From: Actibacterium mucosum KCTC 23349 | GTDB lineage: Bacteria; Pseudomonadota; Alphaproteobacteria; Rhodobacterales; Rhodobacteraceae | NCBI RefSeq assembly: GCF_000647975.1 | Contig: NZ_JFKE01000004.1 | Coordinates: forward strand, 434,001 to 498,000 | Length of the DNA: 64,000 nucleotides | Direction of reading: 5' to 3' | Shown here: piece after piece, positions 9,038 to 17,108 of the stretch | Layout: every line of letters begins with the position of its first letter | Numbering within the stretch: the stretch's first letter is position 1 | Position numbers and translations under genes: made by a program | The notes under the pieces: generated by a model | What the model was told of the DNA's origin: nothing | The model's input: only the letters and a program-made list of their open reading frames with translations | The model's database searches: none

Positions 9038-10003
9038 TCAGCGCAACAGCACATCCGCTTCCGGTGGCCATGGCGCGTCCAGAGCGGCCAGATTGCGTAA
9101 CAATGATGTCGACTTTGAGGTACCCAGCAGCACAGACACCACCGCCGAATGGCGCCGAGCAAACTGCAACGCCGCGGTGGCCAAGGGAACTCCGAACTCG
9201 TCAGCCCGCGCCTGCAATGTGCCCACCTTTTGCAAGATTTCCGGCGAGGCCGGTGCATAATCATAGCTTGCCCCGTCAACAGGCCCGGTCGCCAGAATAC
9301 CCGAATTGAATATGCCACCCAGTACCAAGCTGGTACCTTGCACCTTGCACAGCGGAACCAGTTCTTCTTCGGCAGATCGGTCCAACAAAGTCAGCCGACC
9401 GGCCAACAAGATCACATCCAGAGGGGTCTGTTTCAGGATGTCTATGCAGACTTCATTCTCGTTTACACCCAGCCCAAAGGCCCCTATGCGCCCTTGCCGT
9501 TTAAGTCGCTCTAATCGGTCCAGCCCGTCGCGCATCAAATCGCGGTAATGGCCCTCGTTTTCAAAGCCGTGCGTGTACGTTCCGATGTCATGGACGTAGA
9601 CGATGTCCAAATAATCCGTGCCCAATCGCGTGCAACTGCCATCGATCGCCGCTTCGATTCCATCACCGGAGTAATCATGGGATACGTCGTTGGGCAGCGG
9701 GTTCACGAACCCTTCGGCCTCGGCCAGTTGTCTGCCAGGTGACAGCAACCGCCCAACCTTGGTTGAAATGACGTAGCTGCTGCGATCACGGCCCTTCAGA
9801 AACGCGGCAAGACGTTGCTCGGCTAATCCCCGACCGTATCGCGGCGCGACGTCGAAATAGCGGATGCCATTGTCCCATGCTGTTCCCAGAACGGTGTCGG
9901 CTTCGGCATCGGAAATTGCATGATATAGGTTCCCAATCCCCGAACACCCAAACGAGACATCCGTCACATAAACGTCTGTCGCGGCAATACGATTGCGTTG
10001 CAT
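9038..10003 (-). CDS. Aldo/keto reductase, D-threo-aldose/L-fucose 1-dehydrogenase-like
   Basis: The 321-residue TIM-barrel oxidoreductase has VSFGCSGIGNLYHAISDAEADTVLGTAWDNGIRYFDVAPRYGRGLAEQRL. This covers the catalytic Asp and Tyr, followed by VISTKVGRLL and YLDIVYVHDIGTY with the catalytic-site His. It is closest in style to the family of D-threo-aldose 1-dehydrogenases and pyridoxal 4-dehydrogenases, which oxidise aldoses such as L-fucose to lactones. The chosen ATG lies two bases after the stop of the upstream mannitol-dehydrogenase-family gene, so the two form an operon. It probably acts in the same sugar pathway as the adjacent transporter. Confidence 0.82.
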   Translation of the reverse strand: MQRNRIAATDVYVTDVSFGCSGIGNLYHAISDAEADTVLGTAWDNGIRYFDVAPRYGRGLAEQRLAAFLKGRDRSSYVISTKVGRLLSPGRQLAEAEGFVNPLPNDVSHDYSGDGIEAAIDGSCTRLGTDYLDIVYVHDIGTYTHGFENEGHYRDLMRDGLDRLERLKRQGRIGAFGLGVNENEVCIDILKQTPLDVILLAGRLTLLDRSAEEELVPLCKVQGTSLVLGGIFNSGILATGPVDGASYDYAPASPEILQKVGTLQARADEFGVPLATAALQFARRHSAVVSVLLGTSKSTSLLRNLAALDAPWPPEADVLLR

Positions 10004-10005
10004 GA

Positions 10006-11115
10006 CTATGCTTGGGCCTTCACGATGGCGCGCAACCGCGGCATCGGCTCGTTCGCACCCAACCCGTTTGCCCAATCGCAAAACGCCTCGACCCGGCGTT
10101 GCAGTTTTTCGGTGTGGTTTTGGGCGATATCGTCCAACTTGTGATCCAGAAACGGATTGGCGAAACGATCCAGCACATCCTGGACGTATGCACGCGCTTC
10201 GTTCCCCTGCCCTGCGCTGACAAAGGCGGGAATAACCTCTTGATCGTAAAGAGACTCCAGATCCGCCCGGATCGCGGCGTCATCCATCAAGTCCCGAACA
10301 AACACGGCCCCGGATTTGCCACGCGACAACCAGCCCGCGACCAAATAGGTATGACCAAGGTTCAACAGGAACAGTTTGCGCGTTTCAATCGGTTCAAGGG
10401 CGGGTACAACCTGCATATCGGGATGTTTGCAGGGCAAAACCAAACCCGGACAATCTTCGATTGCCCACAAAGCATAAGGTTCTGCCACGGCGCCCGCTGG
10501 GTCAATGGGTTCCGAAACAATCCGATCCACCAGCGAATTGACAAAGGTCACGTTGCTGTCGATCCACGCGTCAAACTCGTTGGACAACGGTGCTGCGATC
10601 TCGCGCACCAGCCCACGCAACACGTCTCCGTTTCTTGTCACCAATTCTGCCGGCATCACCTGAATGGGGTTGCCGCCCGCCCGAAAGCGCGCAAAAAGCA
10701 GATGGGTCAGCTTGGCAGGAAACGACATCGCCTGATCAAAGACGGGCCCATTGTCCGCCGATGTTGGGCGAAACCCCGCGTCCGAAGTGTTGGACAGGAT
10801 GATTTGCGCTTCTTCCACCATAATACGTTGCACTTCATTCAAGTCGGTCCGCGTGGACAAGGCGCGGGCAACGCTGCGCACGTTCCGCTCTTCATCGATC
10901 AACGTGCCGCTTTGAACACCCCGGATTCGCACCGGAAACCCGCCTTGCGCCGCCAGGGCCCGAACCCTGTGCGCCCGGTCTGCCGAACCACTGGTTTGTA
11001 CCACTGTTATCGGTCCTAACGCCTGACCACGATCCATTGCCTCGGACACAAATAAATCTGCATGCGCCTGCAGGAATCGGCTGGTTCCGAATTGAAGAAT
11101 CGGGGTCGTCGGCAT
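10006..11115 (-). CDS. Mannitol dehydrogenase family oxidoreductase (tagaturonate/fructuronate reductase-like)
   Basis: The 369-residue product shows the long-chain polyol/uronate dehydrogenase layout. The N-terminal nucleotide-binding start is ILQFGTSRFLQAHADLFVSEA, then IILSNTSDAGF, FVNSLVDRIVSEP (with the Asp-Arg pair), and LLNLGHTYLVAGWL near residue 230. Family members interconvert keto-sugars or keto-uronates and polyols with NAD(H). At about 370 residues it is shorter than MtlK (about 490) and nearer to the UxaB-like group. The ATG at 11115 has a GAGAGGAG box. It is divergent from the half-permease genes. Confidence 0.78.
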   Translation of the reverse strand: MPTTPILQFGTSRFLQAHADLFVSEAMDRGQALGPITVVQTSGSADRAHRVRALAAQGGFPVRIRGVQSGTLIDEERNVRSVARALSTRTDLNEVQRIMVEEAQIILSNTSDAGFRPTSADNGPVFDQAMSFPAKLTHLLFARFRAGGNPIQVMPAELVTRNGDVLRGLVREIAAPLSNEFDAWIDSNVTFVNSLVDRIVSEPIDPAGAVAEPYALWAIEDCPGLVLPCKHPDMQVVPALEPIETRKLFLLNLGHTYLVAGWLSRGKSGAVFVRDLMDDAAIRADLESLYDQEVIPAFVSAGQGNEARAYVQDVLDRFANPFLDHKLDDIAQNHTEKLQRRVEAFCDWANGLGANEPMPRLRAIVKAQA

Positions 11116-11142
11116 GGGGTTCTCCTCTCTCAAGGAGTTTTT

Positions 11143-11158
11143 TATGATTAAAAACATA
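11143..11158. promoter_or_regulatory. Candidate operator of the GntR-type regulator, copy 2
   Basis: TATGATTAAAAACATA has inverted ends (TATG/CATA) and shares the 9-mer TAAAAACAT with the element at 8039-8052. It lies between the divergent mannitol-dehydrogenase-family gene and the half-permease gene. A shared operator for the whole sugar locus is inferred. Confidence 0.4.
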
Positions 11159-11223
11159 TTGTCAACAGCAATCTTGCCCCTGTTTGCCAGCGAGCGCTTG
11201 CCAGAAGCAAACGCAACTGGCAC

Positions 11224-11784
11224 ATGACGGGCATGGCCAAGAATTCAACTCTCCCTGGCTCTTCGACCCCGCGAAAGCTGGTGGACGGCAGCCTGATCTT
11301 CCTGATCGCGTTGGGGGTGGCAGGTGCAATCGGGGTTTGGTTTTTGAAAGGCCCGGACGTCTTCTGGCAGATCCTCGGACATGAGGTGGTCTTTGCTGCG
11401 GCCTTGATGCCAAAAATTGTCGCCGGTGTGCTGATCGCCTCGGCGCTGCCCTTCCTGATTTCTCGTGACAGGATCACCGCAGCAATCGGCCCTGAAAGCG
11501 GCTGGCGCGGCCTTGCCATTGCTGCAGCGGCCGGTGCGATCATTCCCGGCGGCCCTTCGGTGACTTATCCCCTGGCCCTTGGCCTGATGGCGGCGGGGGC
11601 AGATCTTGGCGCTGGTATCGCGATTGTATCGGGTTGGGTGTTGCTGGGTCTTAACCGCACGCTCATTTGGGAGCTCTCTTTTTTGCCAGCCGACATCGTT
11701 GCCCTGCGCTTTGTGCTTTGCCTGCCATTCCCGATATTGCTGGGACTTGCCACGCGCAAATTGTGGAAGGACTTCGCCCCGTGA
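11224..11784 (+). CDS. Half-size permease, first subunit (DUF318/YraQ-like)
   Basis: This 186-residue membrane protein has four or five hydrophobic segments and a central GAIIPGGPSVTYPLALGLMAAGADLGAG motif near residue 105. It looks like one half of the DUF318/ArsP_1-type permeases, whose full-length members contain two such motifs. The substrate is unknown. It overlaps the second half-permease by GTGA. An in-frame ATG at 11233 is an alternative start, and neither ATG has a clear Shine-Dalgarno sequence. The position next to the sugar-oxidation genes suggests export or import of a pathway product, but this is a guess. Confidence 0.7.
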   Translation: MTGMAKNSTLPGSSTPRKLVDGSLIFLIALGVAGAIGVWFLKGPDVFWQILGHEVVFAAALMPKIVAGVLIASALPFLISRDRITAAIGPESGWRGLAIAAAAGAIIPGGPSVTYPLALGLMAAGADLGAGIAIVSGWVLLGLNRTLIWELSFLPADIVALRFVLCLPFPILLGLATRKLWKDFAP

Positions 11785-12269
11785 ATATCCTGATCGGGAC
11801 CATCCTTTTGGCCATCGGTGCGGCGACCATGCTGCGCCACCTGTCGCGAACGCAGCCGGACGCGTTGCCTGACATTTTCACCCGCACCAAGCAAACAACT
11901 ACGTTCATGGTCCCGCGCATCTTTGCGGGGCTCATCGGTGCCGGGTTTTTGGCCGCGCTGCTGCCCGTAGACCAGGTTGAGCGTTTCTTTGGTGAAAGCG
12001 CCGGGGTAACGGGTGTCCTCTTTGCCACCTTGTTGGGTGCGCTGACCCCGGGCGGACCGTTCGTCGCCTTTGCCATAGGAGCCTCGGCTTTGAAAGCCGG
12101 TGCTGCGTTGGCCCCGCTGATGGCCTATGTCACCGCATGGTGTATTTTCAATTTCAACCGTGCGCTGGCCTACGAGATGTCGTTTATGGGGCGCAGGTTC
12201 ACCGCGATCCGCCACATCGTATCGTTGCCGGTTCCCATCATTCTGGGTTGCTTGCTGTTGGTGATCTGA
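11781..12269 (+). CDS. Half-size permease, second subunit (DUF318/YraQ-like)
   Basis: The 162-residue membrane protein starts at a GTG that overlaps the stop of the first half-permease (GTGA). It has GALTPGGPFVAFAIGASALKAGAALAPLMAYVTAW near residue 85, parallel to the motif of its partner, plus about four hydrophobic segments. The matching PGGP motifs and translational coupling suggest that the two chains pair as a heterodimer equal to one full permease. No substrate can be assigned. Confidence 0.68.
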   Translation: MNILIGTILLAIGAATMLRHLSRTQPDALPDIFTRTKQTTTFMVPRIFAGLIGAGFLAALLPVDQVERFFGESAGVTGVLFATLLGALTPGGPFVAFAIGASALKAGAALAPLMAYVTAWCIFNFNRALAYEMSFMGRRFTAIRHIVSLPVPIILGCLLLVI

Positions 12270-12310
12270 CCCGCTAGACCTTGGCGCAGATGTTCACGCG
12301 GAGGAGCCCC

Positions 12311-12994
12311 ATGACATTTGACCGTTCCATCAAGATCGCCCCATCGATCCTGGCCGCCGATTTCGCCAGTTTCGGCGCCGAGATCCGCGCCATCGAGGCC
12401 GAGGGCGCCGATTGGGTTCATATCGACGTGATGGATGGCCATTTCGTGCCGAACCTGACCTTTGGACCGCCCGCGGTCAAAGCCTTTCGCCCGCACGTAA
12501 AAACGGTCATGGATGTGCATCTGATGATCACCCCGGTGGACCCGTTCATCGATGCCTATGCCGAAGCGGGCGCCGATATCTTGACCGCGCATGTCGAGGC
12601 CGGCCCCCATATCCACCGCACGCTGCAGGCCATTCGCGCCGCCGGCATGAAGGCCGGCGTGGCGCTGAACCCCGCCACCCCCGCCGAGGCGGTGCAACAC
12701 GTGCTGGACCTGACCGACCTTGTGTGCGTGATGACCGTGAACCCCGGTTTCGGCGGACAGAAATTCATCGACATGACCACCAAGATCGCCGCGTTGCGCG
12801 CGATGATCGGCGACCGGCCCATCCATATCGAGATCGACGGCGGTGTTGACCCAACCACCGCCCCTATGGTCGCCGGGGCCGGGGCGGATGTTCTGGTGGC
12901 CGGCTCGGCCGTCTTCCGCGGTGGCAGCGCGGACAATACCGCCCCCTATGGCGACAATATCCGCGCGATCCGCGCCGCCGCAGAAGGAGCATAA
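12311..12994 (+). CDS. rpe: Ribulose-phosphate 3-epimerase
   Basis: The 227-residue TIM-barrel enzyme interconverts D-ribulose 5-phosphate and D-xylulose 5-phosphate. Signatures are [39 protein letters not shown] (metal His and Asp), [22 protein letters not shown], and [14 protein letters not shown]. Length is standard. The ATG at 12311 follows a GGAGGAG box. It is followed after two bases by the thioredoxin-fold gene, and gph is two genes downstream, a grouping common in proteobacteria. Confidence 0.95.
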   Translation: MTFDRSIKIAPSILAADFASFGAEIRAIEAEGADWVHIDVMDGHFVPNLTFGPPAVKAFRPHVKTVMDVHLMITPVDPFIDAYAEAGADILTAHVEAGPHIHRTLQAIRAAGMKAGVALNPATPAEAVQHVLDLTDLVCVMTVNPGFGGQKFIDMTTKIAALRAMIGDRPIHIEIDGGVDPTTAPMVAGAGADVLVAGSAVFRGGSADNTAPYGDNIRAIRAAAEGA

Positions 12995-12996
12995 CC

Positions 12997-13548
12997 ATGG
13001 CCGTCACCCCACCCGTCTGCGACTTTGACTGGCCGGCGCCCGAATTCTCGTTGCCTGCCACCGACGGCAAGACCTATCGGTTGGCCGATCTGGCCGGGCC
13101 CAATGGCACGCTGATCATGTTCATTTGCAACCACTGCCCCTATGTGCTGTCGGTGCTCGACCGTATCTTGCGTGACGCAAGCGACATGCAGGCCCTGGGG
13201 GTTGGTGTTGCCGCCATCTGTTCGAACGACGCCCAAAGCTATCCGGCGGATAGCTTTGAGAACATGGTGAAAATGGCCGAAACCAAAGGCTTCACCTTCC
13301 CGTATCTGCACGACGAAAGCCAATCCGTCGCACGCGCCTTTGACGCCGCGTGCACACCCGATTTCTTTGGGTTCAATGCCGAACTTGGCCTGCAATATCG
13401 CGGGCGGCTGGACGCATCGCGGCGCGAGGCCGGGCCGGAAGACCTGCGACGTGACCTGTACGAGGCCATGAAGCAGATCGCCCAGACCGGCAGCGGGCCG
13501 CAAGATCAGATCCCGTCGATGGGGTGTTCGATCAAGTGGAAACCATGA
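12997..13548 (+). CDS. Thioredoxin-fold redoxin (AhpC/TSA-like) protein
   Basis: The 183-residue protein has a redoxin start (APEFSLPATDGKTYRLADLAG), then LIMFICNHCPYVLSVLDRI with a C-x-x-C pair near residues 44-47, and ends with PSMGCSIKWKP. This is the thioredoxin family type with a CNHCPYV active site found widely in marine bacteria. A peroxide- or disulfide-reducing role is likely, but the substrate is unknown. It is translationally linked to rpe upstream and overlaps gph by ATGA. Confidence 0.82.
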   Translation: MAVTPPVCDFDWPAPEFSLPATDGKTYRLADLAGPNGTLIMFICNHCPYVLSVLDRILRDASDMQALGVGVAAICSNDAQSYPADSFENMVKMAETKGFTFPYLHDESQSVARAFDAACTPDFFGFNAELGLQYRGRLDASRREAGPEDLRRDLYEAMKQIAQTGSGPQDQIPSMGCSIKWKP

Positions 13549-14189
13549 CCCCCGTTATTTTCGACCTGGACGGCACGCTGATCGACAGCGCGCCGGATAT
13601 CGCCGCCGCCGCAAACGCGATGCTGGCCGAGCAGGGCAAGGCAGCGCTGGACCTGGCCACCGTGACGTCGTTTGTCGGCAACGGCGTCTCTAAACTGGTC
13701 GAGCGGGTGATCGGCGCCACCGGCCTGGACATGGCCGATCACGCCGCGCTGACTGCGGATGTGGCGCGCCATATGCACCGGGGCGACGCGGCGCTCAGCC
13801 GTCCCTACCCCGGTGTTCTGACCGCGTTGCGCGCCTTGCAGGCCCAGGGCACCCCTATGGCCATCTGCACCAACAAACCGCACGGCCCCGCCCGCGCCAT
13901 TCTGCAGCATCTTGAACTGGACGGGTTCTTTGCCGCGGTGATCGGCGGTGACAGCCTGCCAACGCGCAAACCCGACCCCGCGATGCTGCGCGCCGCGATG
14001 GATGGGCTTGGCGCTGATGCCTGCGCCTATGTTGGTGACAGCGAAGTTGATGCCGAAACCGCGCAAAACGCAGCGCAGCCATTCTTTCTGTTCACCGAAG
14101 GGTATCGCAAAACCCCGGTGGCCCAGATCCCCCATACCGTGGCTTTCGGCGATTTCGCCCAACTGCCACACTTGCTCACGCAGAACTGA
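13545..14189 (+). CDS. gph: Phosphoglycolate phosphatase
   Basis: This 214-residue HAD hydrolase has motif I (FDLDGTLIDSAPDIAAAAN, nucleophile Asp near residue 7), motif II (ICTNKPHGPARAIL), and motifs III/IV (PTRKPDPAML, YVGDSEVDAETAQNA). The substrate set is inferred from similarity to Gph, which removes 2-phosphoglycolate. The ATG at 13545 lies within the ATGA overlap with the redoxin gene. This is preferred over an in-frame ATG 21 bases upstream inside that gene. Confidence 0.9.
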   Translation: MTPVIFDLDGTLIDSAPDIAAAANAMLAEQGKAALDLATVTSFVGNGVSKLVERVIGATGLDMADHAALTADVARHMHRGDAALSRPYPGVLTALRALQAQGTPMAICTNKPHGPARAILQHLELDGFFAAVIGGDSLPTRKPDPAMLRAAMDGLGADACAYVGDSEVDAETAQNAAQPFFLFTEGYRKTPVAQIPHTVAFGDFAQLPHLLTQN

Positions 14190-14260
14190 CCAGGCGGGCT
14201 TGCGCAGCGGGGCATTTGCGCTAGGGTCAGCGCAACGCCCCAGTTTGAAAGTTTGCCGCC

Positions 14261-14680
14261 ATGGATATCCGCGTCATCACGCCCGAGTTTTCCGCCGCCC
14301 CGCAGATCGAGGCGACCGACCTACCTGCTATTGCCGATGCTGGCTACAAAACACTGATTTGCAATCGCCCAGACGGCGAAGCGCCAGATCAGACCGGCAG
14401 CGACGAAATGGCTGCCGCAGCCAAAGCCGCCGGGCTGACCTTTCACCTGGTGCCCTTTGCTGGCATGATTTCACCTGAAACTCAGGCCGCATTTGACGCG
14501 GTGATGGACAGCGCAGAAGGTCCGGTTCTGGCCTATTGCCGGTCGGGCACCCGATCGACCACCATTTGGGCATTGTCCATGGCACGGTCCACGGAATCCG
14601 ACGCATTGATTTCGGCCGCAGCGGGCGGCGGCTACGACCTTGCCCCCATGAAACCCATGATGGACGCGCGGCGCGGTTAA
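14261..14680 (+). CDS. TIGR01244/DUF442 family phosphatase or sulfurtransferase
   Basis: The 139-residue protein has YKTLICNRPDGEAPDQ near residue 25 and the P-loop AYCRSGTRSTTIWAL near residue 90. This gives the C-x5-R active site of cysteine-dependent phosphatases and of the beta-lactamase-hydrolase-associated (Blh/BigR partner) family. In some relatives this domain is fused to a persulfide dioxygenase. Here it stands alone. Its TAA shares four bases with the stop of convergent phnM. Function beyond the fold is uncertain. Confidence 0.78.
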   Translation: MDIRVITPEFSAAPQIEATDLPAIADAGYKTLICNRPDGEAPDQTGSDEMAAAAKAAGLTFHLVPFAGMISPETQAAFDAVMDSAEGPVLAYCRSGTRSTTIWALSMARSTESDALISAAAGGGYDLAPMKPMMDARRG

Positions 14681-15816
14681 GCCACCCGGCGCCCCTGAAC
14701 CCAGGTTTCGCGTACCATTGGGGTGCCATCCACGCGGCGCAGACGCACCAGATCGGCGCGGGCGCCAATCGCGATCCGCCCCCGGTCTGACAGGCCGGTG
14801 GCGTCAGCCGGTGCCTTGGTCACGGTGGCAATCCCGCGCGCCATGTCGTCCCACAGATCGCCCAGCATCACCGCCGCCATAATCAGCGCCGAAGGCACGT
14901 AATCCGACGACAGGATGTCCAGCAGCCCCTTTTCGGCAAGTTCGTGGGCGGCGACATTGCCCGAATGGCTTCCGCCCCGGATCAGGTTGGGCGCCCCCAT
15001 CATCACTGCAATTCCGTGGTTGTGGCAAGCCAGCGCGGCCTCGACCGTGGTGGGAAACTCGGCCAGCTTCACGCCATACCCCGCCGAGGTTTCGACATGC
15101 GCCCGCGTGGTGTCGTCGTGGCTGGCCAGATAGGCGCCATAACGCGCGGCCTCGGCCACTGCGGCGGCCTCGTGCTGATCCCCCAGCCGGTCGCGCATGT
15201 CTTTCAGATTGGCGACATGGTCGGCGAACTCATCTTCGGTCAGGTTGTTCTTGCCCATTACGTAGGATTTCAACTTGCTGATATCGCGGAACTGCCGCTG
15301 GCCGGGCGTGTGGTCCATCAGGCTGACGATCCCTACGCGGTCATCGGGGCCGAACTCGGCCATCTCCTCGACCAGCGTTTCCGAGCAGACCTCGGCCCGC
15401 AGATGCAGGAAATGGCTGATCCGCAGCGCTTCACGCTCGCGCAGGTCCAGCAACTCGCGGCTAAGACCCCGCGCATACTTCAGATAGCGCCCCTTGCCTG
15501 TGGGAATGGAGCCAACGCGCATCGCGTCAAACACCGTGGTGATCCCGACGCTGGCCAGTTCCGCGTCATGGGCAAGGATCGCGCTGGCATGGGGCCAGTC
15601 CACTTTGGGACGCGGTTGAATATGCCGCTCCAGGTTATCGGTGTGCAGTTCGATCAGGCCGGGCATCAGCAGGTCGCCCTCGCAATCCTGCGCCCCATCA
15701 GCCACCTGTTCACCCGTGTCGATCGCCGTGATACGGCCATCCTCAACCACCAGAGCGCCGCGCAGGGTTTCGGTGGGCAAAACGATCTGGGCATTGGCAA
15801 AAATCTGGGCGGTCAT
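14677..15816 (-). CDS. phnM: Alpha-D-ribose 1-methylphosphonate 5-triphosphate diphosphatase, copy 1
   Basis: The 379-residue amidohydrolase-fold enzyme removes pyrophosphate from the ribose-triphosphate phosphonate adduct, giving the PhnJ substrate. Visible blocks: DLLMPGLIELHTDNLERHIQPRP (metal HTDN motif near residue 55), GITTVFDAMRVGS, RISHFLHLRAEVCSE, SLMDHTPGQRQF, ASHDDTTRAHV, and LSSDYVPSALIMAA. It lies just beyond the phnG-N operon and is divergent from the DUF1045 gene. A CGGAG box precedes the ATG. A second, diverged PhnM is encoded at 22694. Confidence 0.93.
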   Translation of the reverse strand: MTAQIFANAQIVLPTETLRGALVVEDGRITAIDTGEQVADGAQDCEGDLLMPGLIELHTDNLERHIQPRPKVDWPHASAILAHDAELASVGITTVFDAMRVGSIPTGKGRYLKYARGLSRELLDLREREALRISHFLHLRAEVCSETLVEEMAEFGPDDRVGIVSLMDHTPGQRQFRDISKLKSYVMGKNNLTEDEFADHVANLKDMRDRLGDQHEAAAVAEAARYGAYLASHDDTTRAHVETSAGYGVKLAEFPTTVEAALACHNHGIAVMMGAPNLIRGGSHSGNVAAHELAEKGLLDILSSDYVPSALIMAAVMLGDLWDDMARGIATVTKAPADATGLSDRGRIAIGARADLVRLRRVDGTPMVRETWVQGRRVA

Positions 15817-15890
15817 GCGGATCTCCGTCTAAGGAAAGGATATACGCGGCTGTCACGCAGTTGTTGCGGGGCCGACATACATGGGGTGTC

Positions 15891-16580
15891 ATGGAAAACT
15901 ACAGGCGTTACGCAATTTATTATGCTCCCGAGCCGGGCCCGCTGGCCACGTTCGGGGCCGAATGGCTGGGATGGGATGCTGTGGCCGGGGTTGAAACCGC
16001 GCAGTTGCAACCCGCAGGTCTGCCCGCACCGGCCGAAGAGATCACCGCAACCCCTCGAAAATACGGGTTTCACGGCACGATCAAACCGCCCTTCTTTCTG
16101 GCCGAGGGCAAGACGATTGACGGGTTGCACACCGAGATGCAAAATCTTGCCCGCGCCCTTGCGCCGGTCACGCTGGACGGGCTGGTGTTGTCGCGGCTGG
16201 GCCATTTTCTTGCATTGACGCCAAAAGGTTCGGTCACCGAGTTGGCCTTGTTGGCCAGCCACATCGTGCGCGAGCTGGACGAATTCCGCTCTCCGCCATC
16301 GCCCGACGAAGTGGCGCGCCGACGCCCCGCCTCGTTGTCGGACACACAACGTGCGTTGTTGGCACGCTGGGGCTATCCCTACGTGATGGAAGAATTCCGC
16401 TTTCACCTGACGCTGAGCGGCCGTTTGGAGGCCGACGACGTTGAACCGGTCGAGGCTGCTTTGCGTCCCGTTGTCGAGCCCATTCTGCCCGAACCATTCG
16501 TTGTTCGTGACCTGTGTCTGTTCGGCGAGGCCGACGATGGGCGGTTCCACCAATTGCACCGCTACGTCCTTTCCGGGTGA
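15891..16580 (+). CDS. DUF1045 phosphonate-locus protein with two 2H-type H-x-T motifs
   Basis: The 229-residue protein belongs to the family annotated as putative phosphonate metabolism protein (TIGR03223/DUF1045). It contains two motifs of the H-hydrophobic/any-T form: KYGFHGTIKPP with His61/Thr63 and FRFHLTLSG with His172/Thr174. This pair is the signature of 2H phosphoesterases, which open cyclic phosphodiesters. No phnP exists in the locus, so I infer that this protein hydrolyses 5-phosphoribosyl 1,2-cyclic phosphate for PhnN. The ATG at 15891 is the first in frame with the domain. Its 3' end overlaps the 3' end of phnN by 19 bases. Confidence 0.8.
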   Translation: MENYRRYAIYYAPEPGPLATFGAEWLGWDAVAGVETAQLQPAGLPAPAEEITATPRKYGFHGTIKPPFFLAEGKTIDGLHTEMQNLARALAPVTLDGLVLSRLGHFLALTPKGSVTELALLASHIVRELDEFRSPPSPDEVARRRPASLSDTQRALLARWGYPYVMEEFRFHLTLSGRLEADDVEPVEAALRPVVEPILPEPFVVRDLCLFGEADDGRFHQLHRYVLSG

Positions 16581-17104
16581 AACGCGGTCAGCAGGGCGTT
16601 CACGGCATCCTGCAGGTCTCCTGAATTGTCGATGGTGATCACCTTCAGGCCCTGCGGCAGGCCCGTATCGGCCCGGCGCAGACGGGCGGCAATATCTTCG
16701 GCGGTTTCGCGGCCACGCGCGGCAAGGCGTTCGGCCAGAACCTCAATCTTGGCAGTTATGTGCAAAACACGTAGCGACGGGTACCGTGCGGCGGCCTCGG
16801 CCAGTGCCGCGCGTGAACCGTTAAAGGCCACGTCGCGGTCTGCGGCCATGTCTTCTTCGATGCTTATCGGCACCCCATAACGCAGACCATGCGCGGCCCA
16901 ATGCAGCGCAAAATCACCGGCGGCAAGGCGGCGGTCAAACTCGGTCTCACTCACCCCGTCGAAATCTTCGCCCCCTGCCGCTGCGGGCCGAGTGATCACG
17001 CGCCGCGCCATCACCAGACCCGGCAGATGCGGCGCCACGGCCTCCATCAGCGTGTCCTTACCCGCCCCTGATGGCCCCACAATGGCGTATAAGCGCCCCG
17101 GCAT
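16562..17104 (-). CDS. phnN: Ribose 1,5-bisphosphate phosphokinase
   Basis: The 180-residue guanylate-kinase-like protein phosphorylates ribose 1,5-bisphosphate to PRPP, the last step of the C-P lyase route. It has the P-loop YAIVGPSGAGKDTLMEAV at the N-terminus, RRVITRPAAAGGEDFDGVSETEFDRRL, and FALHWAAHGLRYGVPI. Length matches E. coli PhnN. It sits four bases after phnL on the same strand, so it is the distal gene of the phnGHIJKLN operon. Confidence 0.93.
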   Translation of the reverse strand: MPGRLYAIVGPSGAGKDTLMEAVAPHLPGLVMARRVITRPAAAGGEDFDGVSETEFDRRLAAGDFALHWAAHGLRYGVPISIEEDMAADRDVAFNGSRAALAEAAARYPSLRVLHITAKIEVLAERLAARGRETAEDIAARLRRADTGLPQGLKVITIDNSGDLQDAVNALLTAFHPERT

Positions 17105-17108
17105 GGCC

